A stretch of 64,000 nt of DNA from Nesterenkonia xinjiangensis (lineage in GTDB: Bacteria > Actinomycetota > Actinomycetes > Actinomycetales > Micrococcaceae). Below are positions 1 to 8,113 of the stretch, one piece after another. The notes below the pieces were generated by a model that saw only the letters and a program-made list of their open reading frames with translations, was not told the DNA's origin and did no database searches. Numbering within the stretch: position 1 is the stretch's first letter; every line of letters begins with the position of its first letter. The stretch lies in NCBI RefSeq assembly GCF_013410745.1, contig NZ_JACCFY010000001.1, positions 1,426,001-1,490,000 of the forward strand. The letters are read 5' to 3'. Both the position numbers and the translations under genes were made by a program.

Positions 1-910
1 GCGAGTAGTTCAGCACCGCGCCGCGGGCGTAGTCCACGATCAGCGCGAGGTTGTCCTCGATGGTGATGCCCTCGCCGAAGACGTCCTGGTCACGGATATA
101 GCCGTCGTGGTGCTCGTTGTCGAGGTAGAGCTTCTGCAGCTTCTCGTCACTGCGCAGGTCCAGCGCGAAGGGGTCCTGCTCGGAGCCCTCACGGGTGCCG
201 CGCTCAGCAGGAGCGATGCCCCGAGCCGCGGCGTTCTCCGCTCCGTAGAACTTCAGTCCCCCGGAGGCGTAGACGCGTGCCGGGACGTCGGCGAGCCACC
301 AGTTGACCAGGTCGAAGTGGTGGGAGGCCTTGTGGATCAGCAGGCCACCGGAGTTCTTCTTGTTCCGGTGCCAGCGGCGGAAGTAGTCGGCGCCGTGGAC
401 GGTGTCGAGCACCCAGGTGAAGTCGATCGAGGTGACTTCCCCGATCTTCCCGTCGAGGATGGCGGCCTTCAGCGCGGTGTTGCGCGGAGAGTACCGGTAG
501 TTGAAGGTCACGATGACCTCGCGCCCGGTGGCCTCCACGGTCCGGGCGATCCGCGCACTGGAGTCTGCGTCCACGGTCAGCGGCTTCTCCACGACGACGT
601 CGGCGCCCGCCTCCAGGGACTCAACGATGTAGTCCGCGTGAGTGAAGTCAGGGCTGGTGATGATGACTCGATCGATGCCCTCGGCCTGGATGCGGGTGGT
701 CAGCTCAGCAGGGTCGAAGGTCGCGATCTCCGCGCCGTGGACCTCCGCGATGCGCTGCTGGTGGTAGGCCGCGCGGCCAGGATTGGTGTCGGCCAGTCCG
801 ACGAGCTCGGCGACGTCGGCGTGGGGCCCGTGGATCGCGTCGATGTACATCTGGCAGCGGCTGCCCATGCCGATGATCGCGTAGCGGGTTCGTGTGTTCT
901 CAGTGCTCAC
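1..910 (-). CDS. Gfo/Idh/MocA family NAD(P)-dependent oxidoreductase (C-terminus outside window)
   Basis: The frame opens with GTG at 910 and is still open at base 1, so about 303 residues are visible and the C-terminus is missing. An AAGGAG site lies 11 bases upstream of the GTG. The N-terminal Rossmann fold begins with IIGMGSR (residues 12-18), and the family hallmark EKPLTVD is near residues 108-114. The C-terminal half contains the VTFNYRYSPRN and GGLLIHKASHHFDL stretches typical of sugar-type Gfo/Idh/MocA dehydrogenases. Such enzymes oxidise or epimerise sugars or inositols with NAD(P) in the cytoplasm. It follows a sugar permease pair, so it probably acts on the imported sugar. The substrate cannot be read from the sequence. 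Confidence 0.9.
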   Translation of the reverse strand, partial: MSTENTRTRYAIIGMGSRCQMYIDAIHGPHADVAELVGLADTNPGRAAYHQQRIAEVHGAEIATFDPAELTTRIQAEGIDRVIITSPDFTHADYIVESLEAGADVVVEKPLTVDADSSARIARTVEATGREVIVTFNYRYSPRNTALKAAILDGKIGEVTSIDFTWVLDTVHGADYFRRWHRNKKNSGGLLIHKASHHFDLVNWWLADVPARVYASGGLKFYGAENAAARGIAPAERGTREGSEQDPFALDLRSDEKLQKLYLDNEHHDGYIRDQDVFGEGITIEDNLALIVDYARGAVLNYS

Positions 911-981
911 GGGGGAGCCAGCTCCTTCTGCGGTGTGCGCTGGGGATGTCCTCCCCAACAGTCTTGTCGTGTCGGCAGGGA

Positions 982-1001
982 ATGAGAAGGCGTGCTCTCA
1001 T
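982..1001. promoter_or_regulatory. Dyad upstream of the oxidoreductase gene
   Basis: ATGAGA and TCTCAT form perfect 6-base arms around an 8-base spacer, about 72 bases upstream of the oxidoreductase start. It could be an operator for a separate promoter of that gene, because a possible terminator lies just upstream of it. No regulator can be assigned from the sequence. Confidence 0.3.
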
Positions 1002-1053
1002 GCTTTCCGTGGATCGCAGGTGTTCCGTCGGGGTATCTCACCCTGAGACGCCG

Positions 1054-1094
1054 ACGACGGCCGCCCGCCGCGGGGAGCGGCGGACGACCGTCGT
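1054..1094 (-). terminator. Possible terminator after the sugar permease operon
   Basis: ACGACGG (1054-1060) pairs with CCGTCGT (1088-1094), and an inner CCGCCG/CGGCGG stem closes on a 7-base loop. It starts 21 bases past the stop of the downstream permease gene. No U-tract follows, so it may only attenuate read-through into the oxidoreductase gene. Confidence 0.45.
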
Positions 1095-1114
1095 ACGGAC
1101 GGTGCGGCACGGAC

Positions 1115-2089
1115 CTACTTGATGCCGGTGGTGGCCATGCCCTTGATGAGGAACCGCTGACCGAAGAGGAAGATCAGGAACAGCGGCAGGATCGAGATGA
1201 TCGACATCGCGAACATGCCTCCCCAGTTCGACTCGCCGGTGGAGTCGATGAAGGCTCGCAACGCCAGTGGCACCGTGTACATGTCCGGCGAGGTCAGGAA
1301 GATCAGCTGGCTGAAGAAGTCGTTCCACGTCCACATGAAGGTGAAGATCGTGGTGGTCGCCAGGGCGGGGACCATCAGCGGCAGGATCACCTGGAAGAAG
1401 ATCCGGATGTGACCGGCGCCGTCGATGCGGGCGGCCTCGTCCAGGTCCTTCGGGATGCCGCGGATGAACTGCACCATCAGGAAGATGAAGAACGAGTCCG
1501 TGGCGAGGATCTTGGGCACGATCAGCGGCAGGAACGTGTTCACCCAGCCGAGGTTCGAGAACAGGATGTATTGCGGAATGATCACCACGTGCACCGGCAG
1601 CATGATGGTCAGCAGCATCGCCGCGAACATCGGGACCTTGAACTTGAAGTCCAGGCGGGCGAACGCGTAGGCCGCCATCGAGCAGGCGATGAGGTTCGCC
1701 AGGATCGAGGCGAAGACGACGATCGCCGAGTTCCACAGGAAGTGGCTGAACGGATGGCTCAGCGCGTTCCAGCCCTGGACGTAGTTGTTGAACTCCAGGG
1801 TCGTGAGCAGGATCCCCGGCTCCCGGAAGATCGCCTCGTTGGGGCGCAGCGAGGAGACCAGCATCCACAGCAACGGATAGATCATCGCCAACGAGGCGAG
1901 GATCATCAGGATGTGCTTGACGGTGGCCTTGACCGCCCGCTGGGTCGGCGTCGTCGACTTCATCGGCGCCCGGTCCTCGGAGGTGAGGGAGCTCGCCCCG
2001 GCCAGGGCCGCTGTCGCGTCGGCCTTCTGGGCTTCGGCGCGGCTCTTTGCCGGCGCGCCGGACGGTGTGGTCGTCGTGGAATCAGTCAT
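1115..2089 (-). CDS. Carbohydrate ABC transporter permease, MalG type (CUT1)
   Basis: This is a 324-residue inner-membrane subunit of a sugar importer. About 55 polar N-terminal residues precede the first of six predicted membrane segments (ILMILASLAMIYPLLWML). The cytoplasmic EAA loop that docks the ATPase reads DEAARIDGAG near residue 217 and continues into the usual VILPLMVPALA. Its ATG overlaps the last 8 bases of the upstream MalF-type gene, so the two are probably translationally coupled. No ATPase gene is nearby. Actinobacterial CUT1 systems often share one MsiK-type ATPase encoded elsewhere, which would fit here by inference. Confidence 0.94.
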   Translation of the reverse strand: MTDSTTTTPSGAPAKSRAEAQKADATAALAGASSLTSEDRAPMKSTTPTQRAVKATVKHILMILASLAMIYPLLWMLVSSLRPNEAIFREPGILLTTLEFNNYVQGWNALSHPFSHFLWNSAIVVFASILANLIACSMAAYAFARLDFKFKVPMFAAMLLTIMLPVHVVIIPQYILFSNLGWVNTFLPLIVPKILATDSFFIFLMVQFIRGIPKDLDEAARIDGAGHIRIFFQVILPLMVPALATTTIFTFMWTWNDFFSQLIFLTSPDMYTVPLALRAFIDSTGESNWGGMFAMSIISILPLFLIFLFGQRFLIKGMATTGIK

Positions 2090-3014
2090 CGTAGTGCACC
2101 CAATACTTGGAGAGCCAGAAGTTGACGGCGGTGATCGAGGCGATGATCAGCACCAGGAGCCAGGCCATGGCTGAGGCGTAGCCCATGTCGAAGCGGCCGA
2201 AGCCCTGCTGGTAGAGGTACAGCGTGTAGAACAGCGTGGAGTCCGCCGGGCCGCCGGAGCCGCCCGAGACGATGAACGCCTGCGTGAAGTTCTGGAACGC
2301 GCCGATCAGCTGCAGCACGAGGTTGAAGAAGATGATCGGGGTCAGCAGCGGGATGGTGATCGCGAAGAACTGCTTGAACCGGCTGGCGCCGTCGATCGAG
2401 GCGGCCTCGTAGTACATGTCCGGGATCTGCCGGAGACCGGCCAGGAAGATCACCATCGGGGCACCGAAGGTCCACACGTGGAGGATGATCAGGGTGCCCA
2501 GCGCGGTGTCCGGGCTGGAGACCCAGCCCTGACCCTCGATCCCGACCATGGCCAGCAGCTGGTTGATCAGGCCCGAGTGACCGAAGATCTGGCGCCACAG
2601 CACCGCGATCGCCACGGAGGAGCCCAACATGGACGGCAGGTAGAAGACGGAGCGGTAGAACGACAGGCCTCGCATGCCACGGTCCAGCAGCATGGCGATC
2701 GCCAACGAGACCGCGAGCTGGATCGGCACTCCGACGAACACATAGGTGAAGGTCACCTGGAGGGAGTTGTGCAGTCGATCATCCCCGAGCATCCGGGTGA
2801 TGTTCTCCATGCCGATCCACTCGGGCGACTGGAGCAGGTTGTAGTTCGTGAAGGCCAGGTACAGGGACGCGGCCATCGGGAACAGGGTGATGCCGATCAG
2901 ACCGATGGTCCACGGCAGCAGGAACAGGTGACCTGCCTTGTTCTCCTTGTGCTTCCGCTTGCGCCCCCCTGCGGGGCCCTTCTTGAGCTGCTGGAGCTCG
3001 GCGACGACGCTCAT
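2082..3014 (-). CDS. Carbohydrate ABC transporter permease, MalF type (CUT1)
   Basis: This 310-residue permease starts at the ATG at 3014, with a GGAAGG site just upstream. A longer in-frame extension to 3152 is possible but has no ribosome site. A basic N-terminus (GGRKRKHKENK) precedes the first membrane segment (FLLPWTIGLIGITLFP). The EAA loop (YEAASIDGASRFKQF) is in the C-terminal half. It forms a heterodimer with the downstream MalG-type permease. In most such operons a lipoprotein binding-protein gene comes first. None is present here, and the gene is instead preceded by a 24-codon ORF whose stop overlaps this start. Confidence 0.94.
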   Translation of the reverse strand: MSVVAELQQLKKGPAGGRKRKHKENKAGHLFLLPWTIGLIGITLFPMAASLYLAFTNYNLLQSPEWIGMENITRMLGDDRLHNSLQVTFTYVFVGVPIQLAVSLAIAMLLDRGMRGLSFYRSVFYLPSMLGSSVAIAVLWRQIFGHSGLINQLLAMVGIEGQGWVSSPDTALGTLIILHVWTFGAPMVIFLAGLRQIPDMYYEAASIDGASRFKQFFAITIPLLTPIIFFNLVLQLIGAFQNFTQAFIVSGGSGGPADSTLFYTLYLYQQGFGRFDMGYASAMAWLLVLIIASITAVNFWLSKYWVHYDD

Positions 3015-3085
3015 GGCGCCGCCTTCCGACCCACGGCGGGACGGTGCTCCGCGCCGGGATCGATGCTCTGCATCTGGGACAGCAT
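3011..3085 (-). CDS. 24-codon leader ORF coupled to the permease operon
   Basis: An ATG at 3085 has a near-consensus CGAGGAGG site 5-6 bases upstream. Its 24 codons (beginning MLSQMQSIDPGAEH and ending GRKAAP) stop in a TGA that shares an ATGA overlap with the permease start at 3014. The ribosome site is stronger than that of the permease. A LacI-type operator lies 22 bases upstream of the ATG. It may be a translational leader, the stub of a lost binding-protein gene, or a real microprotein. I recognise no family. Confidence 0.5.
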   Translation of the reverse strand: MLSQMQSIDPGAEHRPAVGRKAAP

Positions 3086-3106
3086 CGCTGCCTCCTCGAA
3101 ACTTTG

Positions 3107-3120
3107 GGAAATCGCTTTCC
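3107..3120. promoter_or_regulatory. LacI-type operator of the sugar permease operon
   Basis: GGAAATCGCTTTCC is a near-perfect palindrome centred on CG, mismatched only at positions 6 and 9. That is the usual shape of LacI/GalR-family operators. It sits 22 bases upstream of the leader ORF and 93 bases upstream of the permease, where a repressor would block transcription. Which LacI protein binds is not shown. The nearest LacI gene is at 9846-10904. Confidence 0.6.
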
Positions 3121-3463
3121 GTGTACGTGCTGTCCACGGTAAGTGAGGCCACATTGTGAGGTCAAGCACACCGATCGCTGTGAACACAGGCTGAACGGCA
3201 GTCGCCGGGCTCACGGACGCCACGGACACTCTCCGACCGCGCGAACATCCCCGGAAAACCGGGGAACGCCAATTGAATCGTTTTTTTCCATGTCATCTGG
3301 GTATCAATCCATGCATCCTCACCCGTGGACGGCATCATGAGACCCCACTAGGCTCGGAGACGCAGCCCACGACGACCTCACCGAAGGCCCGCGCGGACTC
3401 ACCCGCTCCACTGACTCCTCTGCTCACCCGCCCGTTCCGCCCCCCCCCCCACCCAGGAGAGAG
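3121..3463. other. Divergent intergenic region between permease operon and enolase-superfamily gene
   Basis: This stretch of over 340 bases has no convincing gene. It holds a perfect hairpin at 3249-3264 (CCCCGG, AAAA loop, CCGGGG), a LacI-operator-like site at 3273-3286 (TTGAATCGTTTTTT, 11 of 14 bases matching the reverse complement of the operator at 10938), and an 11-base C tract at 3440-3450. The hairpin has no adjacent T-run in either direction, so it is more likely regulatory or fortuitous than a terminator. No confident -35/-10 pair was found. Confidence 0.5.
3440..3450. repeat. Poly-C tract next to the ribosome site
   Basis: Eleven consecutive C residues end 5 bases before the AGGAG of the enolase-superfamily gene. 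The tract is long for a coding-dense genome, and slippage would change the 5' untranslated leader rather than the reading frame. Confidence 0.8.
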
Positions 3464-4609
3464 ATGGCCGAGAGTCTCCCCACCGTCGCAGGCATCGAGC
3501 TGCTGCTGACCTCCATGCCGTTCTCCGCCGCGCGCCGGGTGATCGGCGAGGAGTCGATCGACGAGTACAACGCCTCCTCCCACACCTTCACCCAGATGGA
3601 GTCCCTTCTGGTGAAGCTCACCGACTCCGATGGCGCCGTGGGATGGGGCGAGGCGTTCGGCCACCGGAGCAATCCGGCCACCTGGGCCGCGCTGGAGGGC
3701 ATCGTCGCCCCGTTCCACCTCGGACGCCCCGCCGATCCGGCGACCGTCCGTCGAGATGCGGAATACGCGTTCCACGCATTCGGGCGCACGGGACCGGTGC
3801 ATTTCGCCCTCTCCGCGGTGGACATCGCCCTGTGGGACCTGGCTGCCCAGCGTGCCGGGATGCCGCTGCGCCACCTCCTGACCCCGCAGCCCCGGGACAC
3901 CATCGACTGCTATGCCTCCCTGGTCCACTACGGGGATGACCCGGTGGAGGTCGCCCACCACATCTCGCGAGCTCAGGAGGCCGGCTACGCCTCCTTCAAG
4001 CTGCACGAGTCCTCCCCCGAGGCCGTCGCGGCGGCCCGCGCCCAGGCCGGCCCGGAGGCAGGCCTGATGACTGACGTGAACTGCCGCTGGAATGAGTCCG
4101 AGGCCTCCGCGGCGCTGGAAGCCTTCGCCCCCGCAGATCTGCTCTGGCTGGAGGAGCCCGTGTTCCCCCCGGATGACACCGCCGCCCTCGCCCGGCTCAA
4201 CGCCCGGCATGGCAGGATCTCCGCCGGGGAGAACGCCTCGGGGGTCCAGGGGATGGTGGAGCAGATGCGCGCCGGGGCTGTGGACTACGCTCAGCCCAGC
4301 GTGGGAAAGATCGGCGGGATCTCGGCGATGCGTGAGGTCCTCGCCGCCGGGGAGGAGACCGGAGTCGCCGTCGTCCCGCACTGCTTCTACTACGGGCCGG
4401 CGCTGAACGCCTCCGCGGAGCTGATCGCCACCCTCGGCGAGGAGGTGCGCCTGGAAGTGCCGTTCCTGCAGTGGCCGCAGCGACTGCACAGCCTGCACGG
4501 GGCCGGGCCGCGGATCACTCTCGGCGATGCCCCCGGGCTCGGCTTCGTCCCAGATGAGCGGGTGCTGAGCGAACACCTGGTGCGCCGGGCTGTGGTCCAG
4601 TCGTCGTAG
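3464..4609 (+). CDS. Enolase-superfamily (mandelate racemase/muconate lactonizing enzyme group) sugar-acid enzyme
   Basis: The protein has 381 residues, the usual family length, and follows an AGGAGAGAG site. The N-terminal capping domain is followed by a TIM barrel with the three metal ligands in order: Asp in MTDVNC, Glu in WLEEPVF and Glu in SAGENAS. SFKLHE holds the second-strand base region and VVPHCFYYGP a histidine that could act as the opposite base. Such enzymes abstract a proton alpha to a carboxylate, giving dehydration, epimerisation or cycloisomerisation. Ten bases later lies glycerate kinase, so a dehydrated sugar acid feeding tartronate semialdehyde and glycerate is plausible. 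The exact substrate is unknown. Confidence 0.9.
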   Translation: MAESLPTVAGIELLLTSMPFSAARRVIGEESIDEYNASSHTFTQMESLLVKLTDSDGAVGWGEAFGHRSNPATWAALEGIVAPFHLGRPADPATVRRDAEYAFHAFGRTGPVHFALSAVDIALWDLAAQRAGMPLRHLLTPQPRDTIDCYASLVHYGDDPVEVAHHISRAQEAGYASFKLHESSPEAVAAARAQAGPEAGLMTDVNCRWNESEASAALEAFAPADLLWLEEPVFPPDDTAALARLNARHGRISAGENASGVQGMVEQMRAGAVDYAQPSVGKIGGISAMREVLAAGEETGVAVVPHCFYYGPALNASAELIATLGEEVRLEVPFLQWPQRLHSLHGAGPRITLGDAPGLGFVPDERVLSEHLVRRAVVQSS

Positions 4610-4619
4610 AGTCATCAGC

Positions 4620-5816
4620 ATGAGCCACCTCACAGCAGCACCGCGCATCGTCTGCGTCCCCGATTCGTTCAAGGGCTCCGCCAGCGCCGCCGAAGCTGCG
4701 GCAGCACTGGCCCGAGGCGCCCGGCAGGTCTTCCCCCAAGCGGAGATCATCGAGCTGCCCTTCGCCGACGGCGGCGAGGGCACCTTGGAGGCGCTGCTGG
4801 CGGTCTGGGGGCAGGAGGCCGAGCAGATCGAGGTGGTCGACGCCATCGGCCGCCCCGGCACCGCCCTGGTGGGCCGCTCGGCTGACGGCCGCACCGCGGT
4901 CCTCGAAGCAGCCCAGGGCAACGGCCTGCCTCAGGTCAGCGACGTGCCGCTGCAGCCCGGCCGGGCCGACACCTACGGAGTGGGGCTCATCGCAAGGCAC
5001 CTCCTGGACAGCGGCCCTGAGGACGAGGAGCTGGCGGTGGGCGCCCGGGTGGAGGAGGTCCTCCTCTGCATCGGCGGTTCGGCCAGCACTGACGGGGGCA
5101 CTGGACTCCTCCGCGCCCTGGGCGTGGAGTTCCTCGACGCCTCCGGCGCACCCGTGGCCCCCGGCGGACAGGGGCTGGCCCAGATCGCCTCGGTGGACAC
5201 CACGGGGCTGCACCCTCGGGCCGCCGCGGTGCGCTGGAGGATCGCCGTGGACGTGGACAACCCGCTCACCGGCGCACGCGGCGCGGCCGCGGTGTTCGGC
5301 CCGCAGAAGGGCGCGGACGACGACGCCGTCGCGGCGCTCGACGCCGGGCTCTCCCACCTGGCCGTGGTGCTCGCCGCACACACCGGAGTCCCTGCAGAGC
5401 AGTACCGTCAGGCCCCGGGCTTCGGCGCGGCCGGCGGCATCCCGGTGGGGATGGTGAGCCTGCTCGACGCCGAGGTGGTGCCAGGCTCACAGATGGTCGG
5501 CGAGGCCGTGGGACTGGCTGAGACGCTGGCCGAGGCGGACATCGTGCTCACCGGGGAGGGCTCGCTGGATTCCCAGTCCCTGGGCGGGAAGGTGGTGGAG
5601 GCGGTGCGACGTCACGCGCCGCGGGCCGCCGCCGTCGTCGTCGTCGCCGGGACCGTGAAGCTCAGCGCGGCCGAATGCCGGCAGGCGGGGCTGACGGGGG
5701 CGTTCTCCATCGCCCCCGGCGCAGCCGCCCTGGAGGAGCTGCTGGAGCGGGCTCCGGAGCTGATCGAACAGAGCGCCGCCCAGGCCTGCGGACTGCTGGC
5801 CCACGGGGCGGGCTGA
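4620..5816 (+). CDS. Glycerate kinase (class I, GlxK/GarK type)
   Basis: The protein has 398 residues and carries the N-terminal DSFKGSASA motif (residues 13-21), FADGGEGT in the first domain, the CIGGSASTDGGTG nucleotide/substrate loop and LTGEGSLDSQSLGGK near the C-terminus, all typical of class I glycerate kinases. It phosphorylates D-glycerate with ATP to 2- or 3-phosphoglycerate in the cytosol, linking sugar-acid breakdown to lower glycolysis. It lies 10 bases after the enolase-superfamily gene with only a weak ribosome site, so translation probably depends on the upstream gene. It converges with the FMN reductase gene, 8 bases away. Confidence 0.94.
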   Translation: MSHLTAAPRIVCVPDSFKGSASAAEAAAALARGARQVFPQAEIIELPFADGGEGTLEALLAVWGQEAEQIEVVDAIGRPGTALVGRSADGRTAVLEAAQGNGLPQVSDVPLQPGRADTYGVGLIARHLLDSGPEDEELAVGARVEEVLLCIGGSASTDGGTGLLRALGVEFLDASGAPVAPGGQGLAQIASVDTTGLHPRAAAVRWRIAVDVDNPLTGARGAAAVFGPQKGADDDAVAALDAGLSHLAVVLAAHTGVPAEQYRQAPGFGAAGGIPVGMVSLLDAEVVPGSQMVGEAVGLAETLAEADIVLTGEGSLDSQSLGGKVVEAVRRHAPRAAAVVVVAGTVKLSAAECRQAGLTGAFSIAPGAAALEELLERAPELIEQSAAQACGLLAHGAG

Positions 5817-5824
5817 CGCTCTTC

Positions 5825-6364
5825 TCAGGAGTGCTGCTCCACCCAGGTGGTCAGGGCGTCCATGTATTTGGCCGCCCGGCGGACCAGTGCCGCGTCGGCA
5901 CCGTCCTCAGTGAAGGTGTCCCCGGTGACCTGCACGGCCATCAGCGGGGTCCCCATGAGCTTCACCCCGAGCAGGGGCAGGAAGCTGCGCAGCTGGGTCT
6001 GGCCGTTGATCGTGCCGAACCGACTCGGCGAGGCCCCCGCGATCCCCATCGGCGTGCCGGCCAGCACGCCCTGCTTCGGGGGCCGGGTGAGGATGTCGAG
6101 GGCGTTCTTCACCGGAGCGGGAAAGCTCTGGTTGTGCTCGGGGCTGACCAGCAGCAGACCGTCGACGGCGGCAGCCTCCTTTTTGAAGGCGGCCATCTCT
6201 TCAGGGAACTCCGCGTCAAGGTGCCGGTCATAGAGCGGCAGCGGCCGGATGTCGATCTCCATCAGCTCCGCGCGCTCGGGCGCCTGGGCCACAAGAAGCT
6301 CGGCGAGCTTCCTGTTCACCGAGTCCTCCGCGAAGCTGCCGACGATGTACCCGATCCGCACCAT
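5825..6364 (-). CDS. NADPH-dependent FMN reductase family protein
   Basis: This 179-residue flavodoxin-like protein matches the SsuE/ArsH/chromate-reductase type family. The FMN phosphate loop is near the start (YIVGSFAEDSVNRKLA), and the diagnostic VSPEHNQSFPAPVKNALD segment binding the isoalloxazine is at about residues 98-115. It should reduce FMN or quinone-like acceptors with NAD(P)H in the cytoplasm. An AGAGGAGG site precedes the ATG. The start is clear. Nothing nearby defines its physiological partner. Confidence 0.92.
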   Translation of the reverse strand: MVRIGYIVGSFAEDSVNRKLAELLVAQAPERAELMEIDIRPLPLYDRHLDAEFPEEMAAFKKEAAAVDGLLLVSPEHNQSFPAPVKNALDILTRPPKQGVLAGTPMGIAGASPSRFGTINGQTQLRSFLPLLGVKLMGTPLMAVQVTGDTFTEDGADAALVRRAAKYMDALTTWVEQHS

Positions 6365-6457
6365 GGATGATCCTCCTCTGTCGGTGACGTGACTGACCTG
6401 GCCAGTCTCACATGACTGGCGCCACCGAGGAGAGCGGCATCTGGTGCGGACGGCCCC

Positions 6458-6754
6458 TCAGAGCCAGCGGAAGTCCGCCGAGCCGCCGACCCTCCAGCGC
6501 CTGGCCGTCTGCTCGGCCTCGAATCGCAGGTAGGCCTGCTCACGGGCGCGGGCGCGTCTGATCTCGCGGGCCAGCGCCCGACGACGCCGACGCCCCTCGC
6601 ACCGCGTCTCTGGCGTCTCTGGCGTCTCTGGCGTCTCTGGCGTTTCAGGCGACCGGGACGGCACCGTCGACGTCTCCCGCCGGGGGTCGGGGGTCGGTGA
6701 TATGCATCCGGCCTGTGGGTCTGCCGTGGACTCTCTCCGCATGGTTTCCGTCAT
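6458..6754 (-). CDS. Small hypothetical protein with a Pro-Glu-Thr repeat
   Basis: A 98-codon frame starts at the ATG at 6754. A TTG at 6775 would add 7 residues. It encodes a polar N-terminus, four PET repeats, an Arg-rich segment (RCEGRRRRRALAREIRRARARE) and a tail ending WRVGGSADFRWL. The basic helix is plausible for a real protein, but the ribosome site is poor and no family is recognised. The repeat comes from a 9-base tandem repeat in DNA that could be a replication artefact. Low to moderate confidence that it is expressed. Confidence 0.4.
   Translation of the reverse strand: MTETMRRESTADPQAGCISPTPDPRRETSTVPSRSPETPETPETPETPETRCEGRRRRRALAREIRRARAREQAYLRFEAEQTARRWRVGGSADFRWL
6604..6648. 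repeat. 9-bp tandem repeat (GCGTCTCTG)
   Basis: Four exact copies of GCGTCTCTG are followed by a diverged fifth. Because the unit is three codons, copy-number change would keep the frame of the small ORF on the minus strand, adding or removing Pro-Glu-Thr units. Confidence 0.9.
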
Positions 6755-6816
6755 GGAACTCACGCTACGGAGCAATGAGGTCAGATCCTGTCCTCAACCG
6801 GAGACAACACAGGGCG

Positions 6817-7932
6817 TCAACCGCGGGGCTTCATCCGTGCGGTCGGCAGCGCCGGGGCCGGCAGCGGCGCATCCTGGCCGGGCGGGAAGTCACCGAACTG
6901 CGGAAATGGGAGGCCGTCCTCATACGTCGCATCGGCGAGCGCCTCACGCAGCTCTCCCTGCAGAGGTGCCCCGAGTGCGGCATCCGCCCGCAGGCTCATC
7001 GGCGACCCCGGCGAGGGCTGCTCGAAACCCATCTCCGCCTGGTAGGCGGCCCGGTACGCGGCGACCTCCTCGTGGGATCGGCCTACGAAGTTCCACCACA
7101 TGACGATCTGCTCATCCAGTGGCTCCCCGCCGATCAGCAGCGCCAGCACCGGCTCCGCACCGGCCTCGACCCGCAGCACGGTGGGACCGGCTCCGACCAC
7201 GCCCAGATGGTCGGCTGGGATGTCGGCTCCGTGGAGGCGCACCGCGCCGCGGACCGAAAGCAGCCCGTGCTCATGACCGGGGGGCACCTCGATGTCCAGC
7301 ACCGCCCCGGGCTCCAGTCGCAGCTCCGCGCCGGTCAGCGGGATATAGGTGCGCGCCGGGGAGCGGCTGCCCAGCAGCTCACCGAGGAAGACCTTCGCCT
7401 CCCAGCCTTCACCGGCGACGGTCTCCGGACGGTGCGCATCCAGGGAGGGCTCCACGAAGCGGTGCTCGTCCGGGAAGGCGTACCAGAGCTGCGCGCCGTG
7501 CAGCATCGTGGTGTCCGCCGCGGAGTGCTCGGAGTGACTGATGCCGCGGCCGGCGTTCATCAGGGCCAGCTCACCGGGCCGGACGGTGGCCCAATGTCCG
7601 GCGGAGTCGAGGTGGTCGATGCGCCCGGAGAAGAGCCAGGAGACGGTGGCCAGGCCGGTGTGCGGGTGGCGGGGGATGCGCATGGGCCCGGACTCGGTGA
7701 CATCATGCGGTCCGAAGAAGTCCAGGAAGCACCAGGCACCGACCAGTGAGCGGGCGCGCTGGGGCAGAGTGCGGCGCACATTCATCGCCCGGGGACCACC
7801 CAGGGGGACATCGCGGGGCTCGAGCACCTCCACGCCCGTGTCAGCCACCGCGACGCCGTCCCGCAGCCCTCCGGAAGCCTGGGAACCGTTGACGCAGAGC
7901 TGCTCCTGCGGGTCACGCTCAGTGTTGCTCAT
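6817..7932 (-). CDS. Pirin family protein
   Basis: The ATG at 7932 follows a GGAGGGGG site and gives 371 residues. The frame continues upstream to 8220 without a supporting start. Pirin hallmarks are present in the N-terminal cupin: FLDFFGPHDV, the metal-binding HPHTGLATVSWLFSG and GRGISHSEHS with its histidines. A C-terminal pirin domain follows. Pirins are iron-binding bicupins, and some are quercetin 2,3-dioxygenases or redox-responsive regulators. The C-terminal tail of about 80 residues after the second domain is longer than in many homologues. It appears to be a single-gene unit. Confidence 0.92.
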   Translation of the reverse strand: MSNTERDPQEQLCVNGSQASGGLRDGVAVADTGVEVLEPRDVPLGGPRAMNVRRTLPQRARSLVGAWCFLDFFGPHDVTESGPMRIPRHPHTGLATVSWLFSGRIDHLDSAGHWATVRPGELALMNAGRGISHSEHSAADTTMLHGAQLWYAFPDEHRFVEPSLDAHRPETVAGEGWEAKVFLGELLGSRSPARTYIPLTGAELRLEPGAVLDIEVPPGHEHGLLSVRGAVRLHGADIPADHLGVVGAGPTVLRVEAGAEPVLALLIGGEPLDEQIVMWWNFVGRSHEEVAAYRAAYQAEMGFEQPSPGSPMSLRADAALGAPLQGELREALADATYEDGLPFPQFGDFPPGQDAPLPAPALPTARMKPRG

Positions 7933-8113
7933 GATGCCCCCTCCGCAGACCGGGAGATCCGGCCGTTTCAAATTTGAATGACACGTCCGTCTCCACTCTA
8001 TCCAACCCCTCAAGGCGAGGGGAGTGCCAGGGCCCTTCGCCCTTCCCCAGGCTCCGACGTCGGCCGGCGGATCTCTCATCCTGCTCTCACCTTCAGCGCG
8101 CATTCTGGATGTC

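Noticed and set aside
3249-3264. Hairpin CCCCGG-AAAA-CCGGGG as a terminator
   Set aside because: It is not downstream of any gene (both flanking genes start away from it) and has no T-run in either direction.
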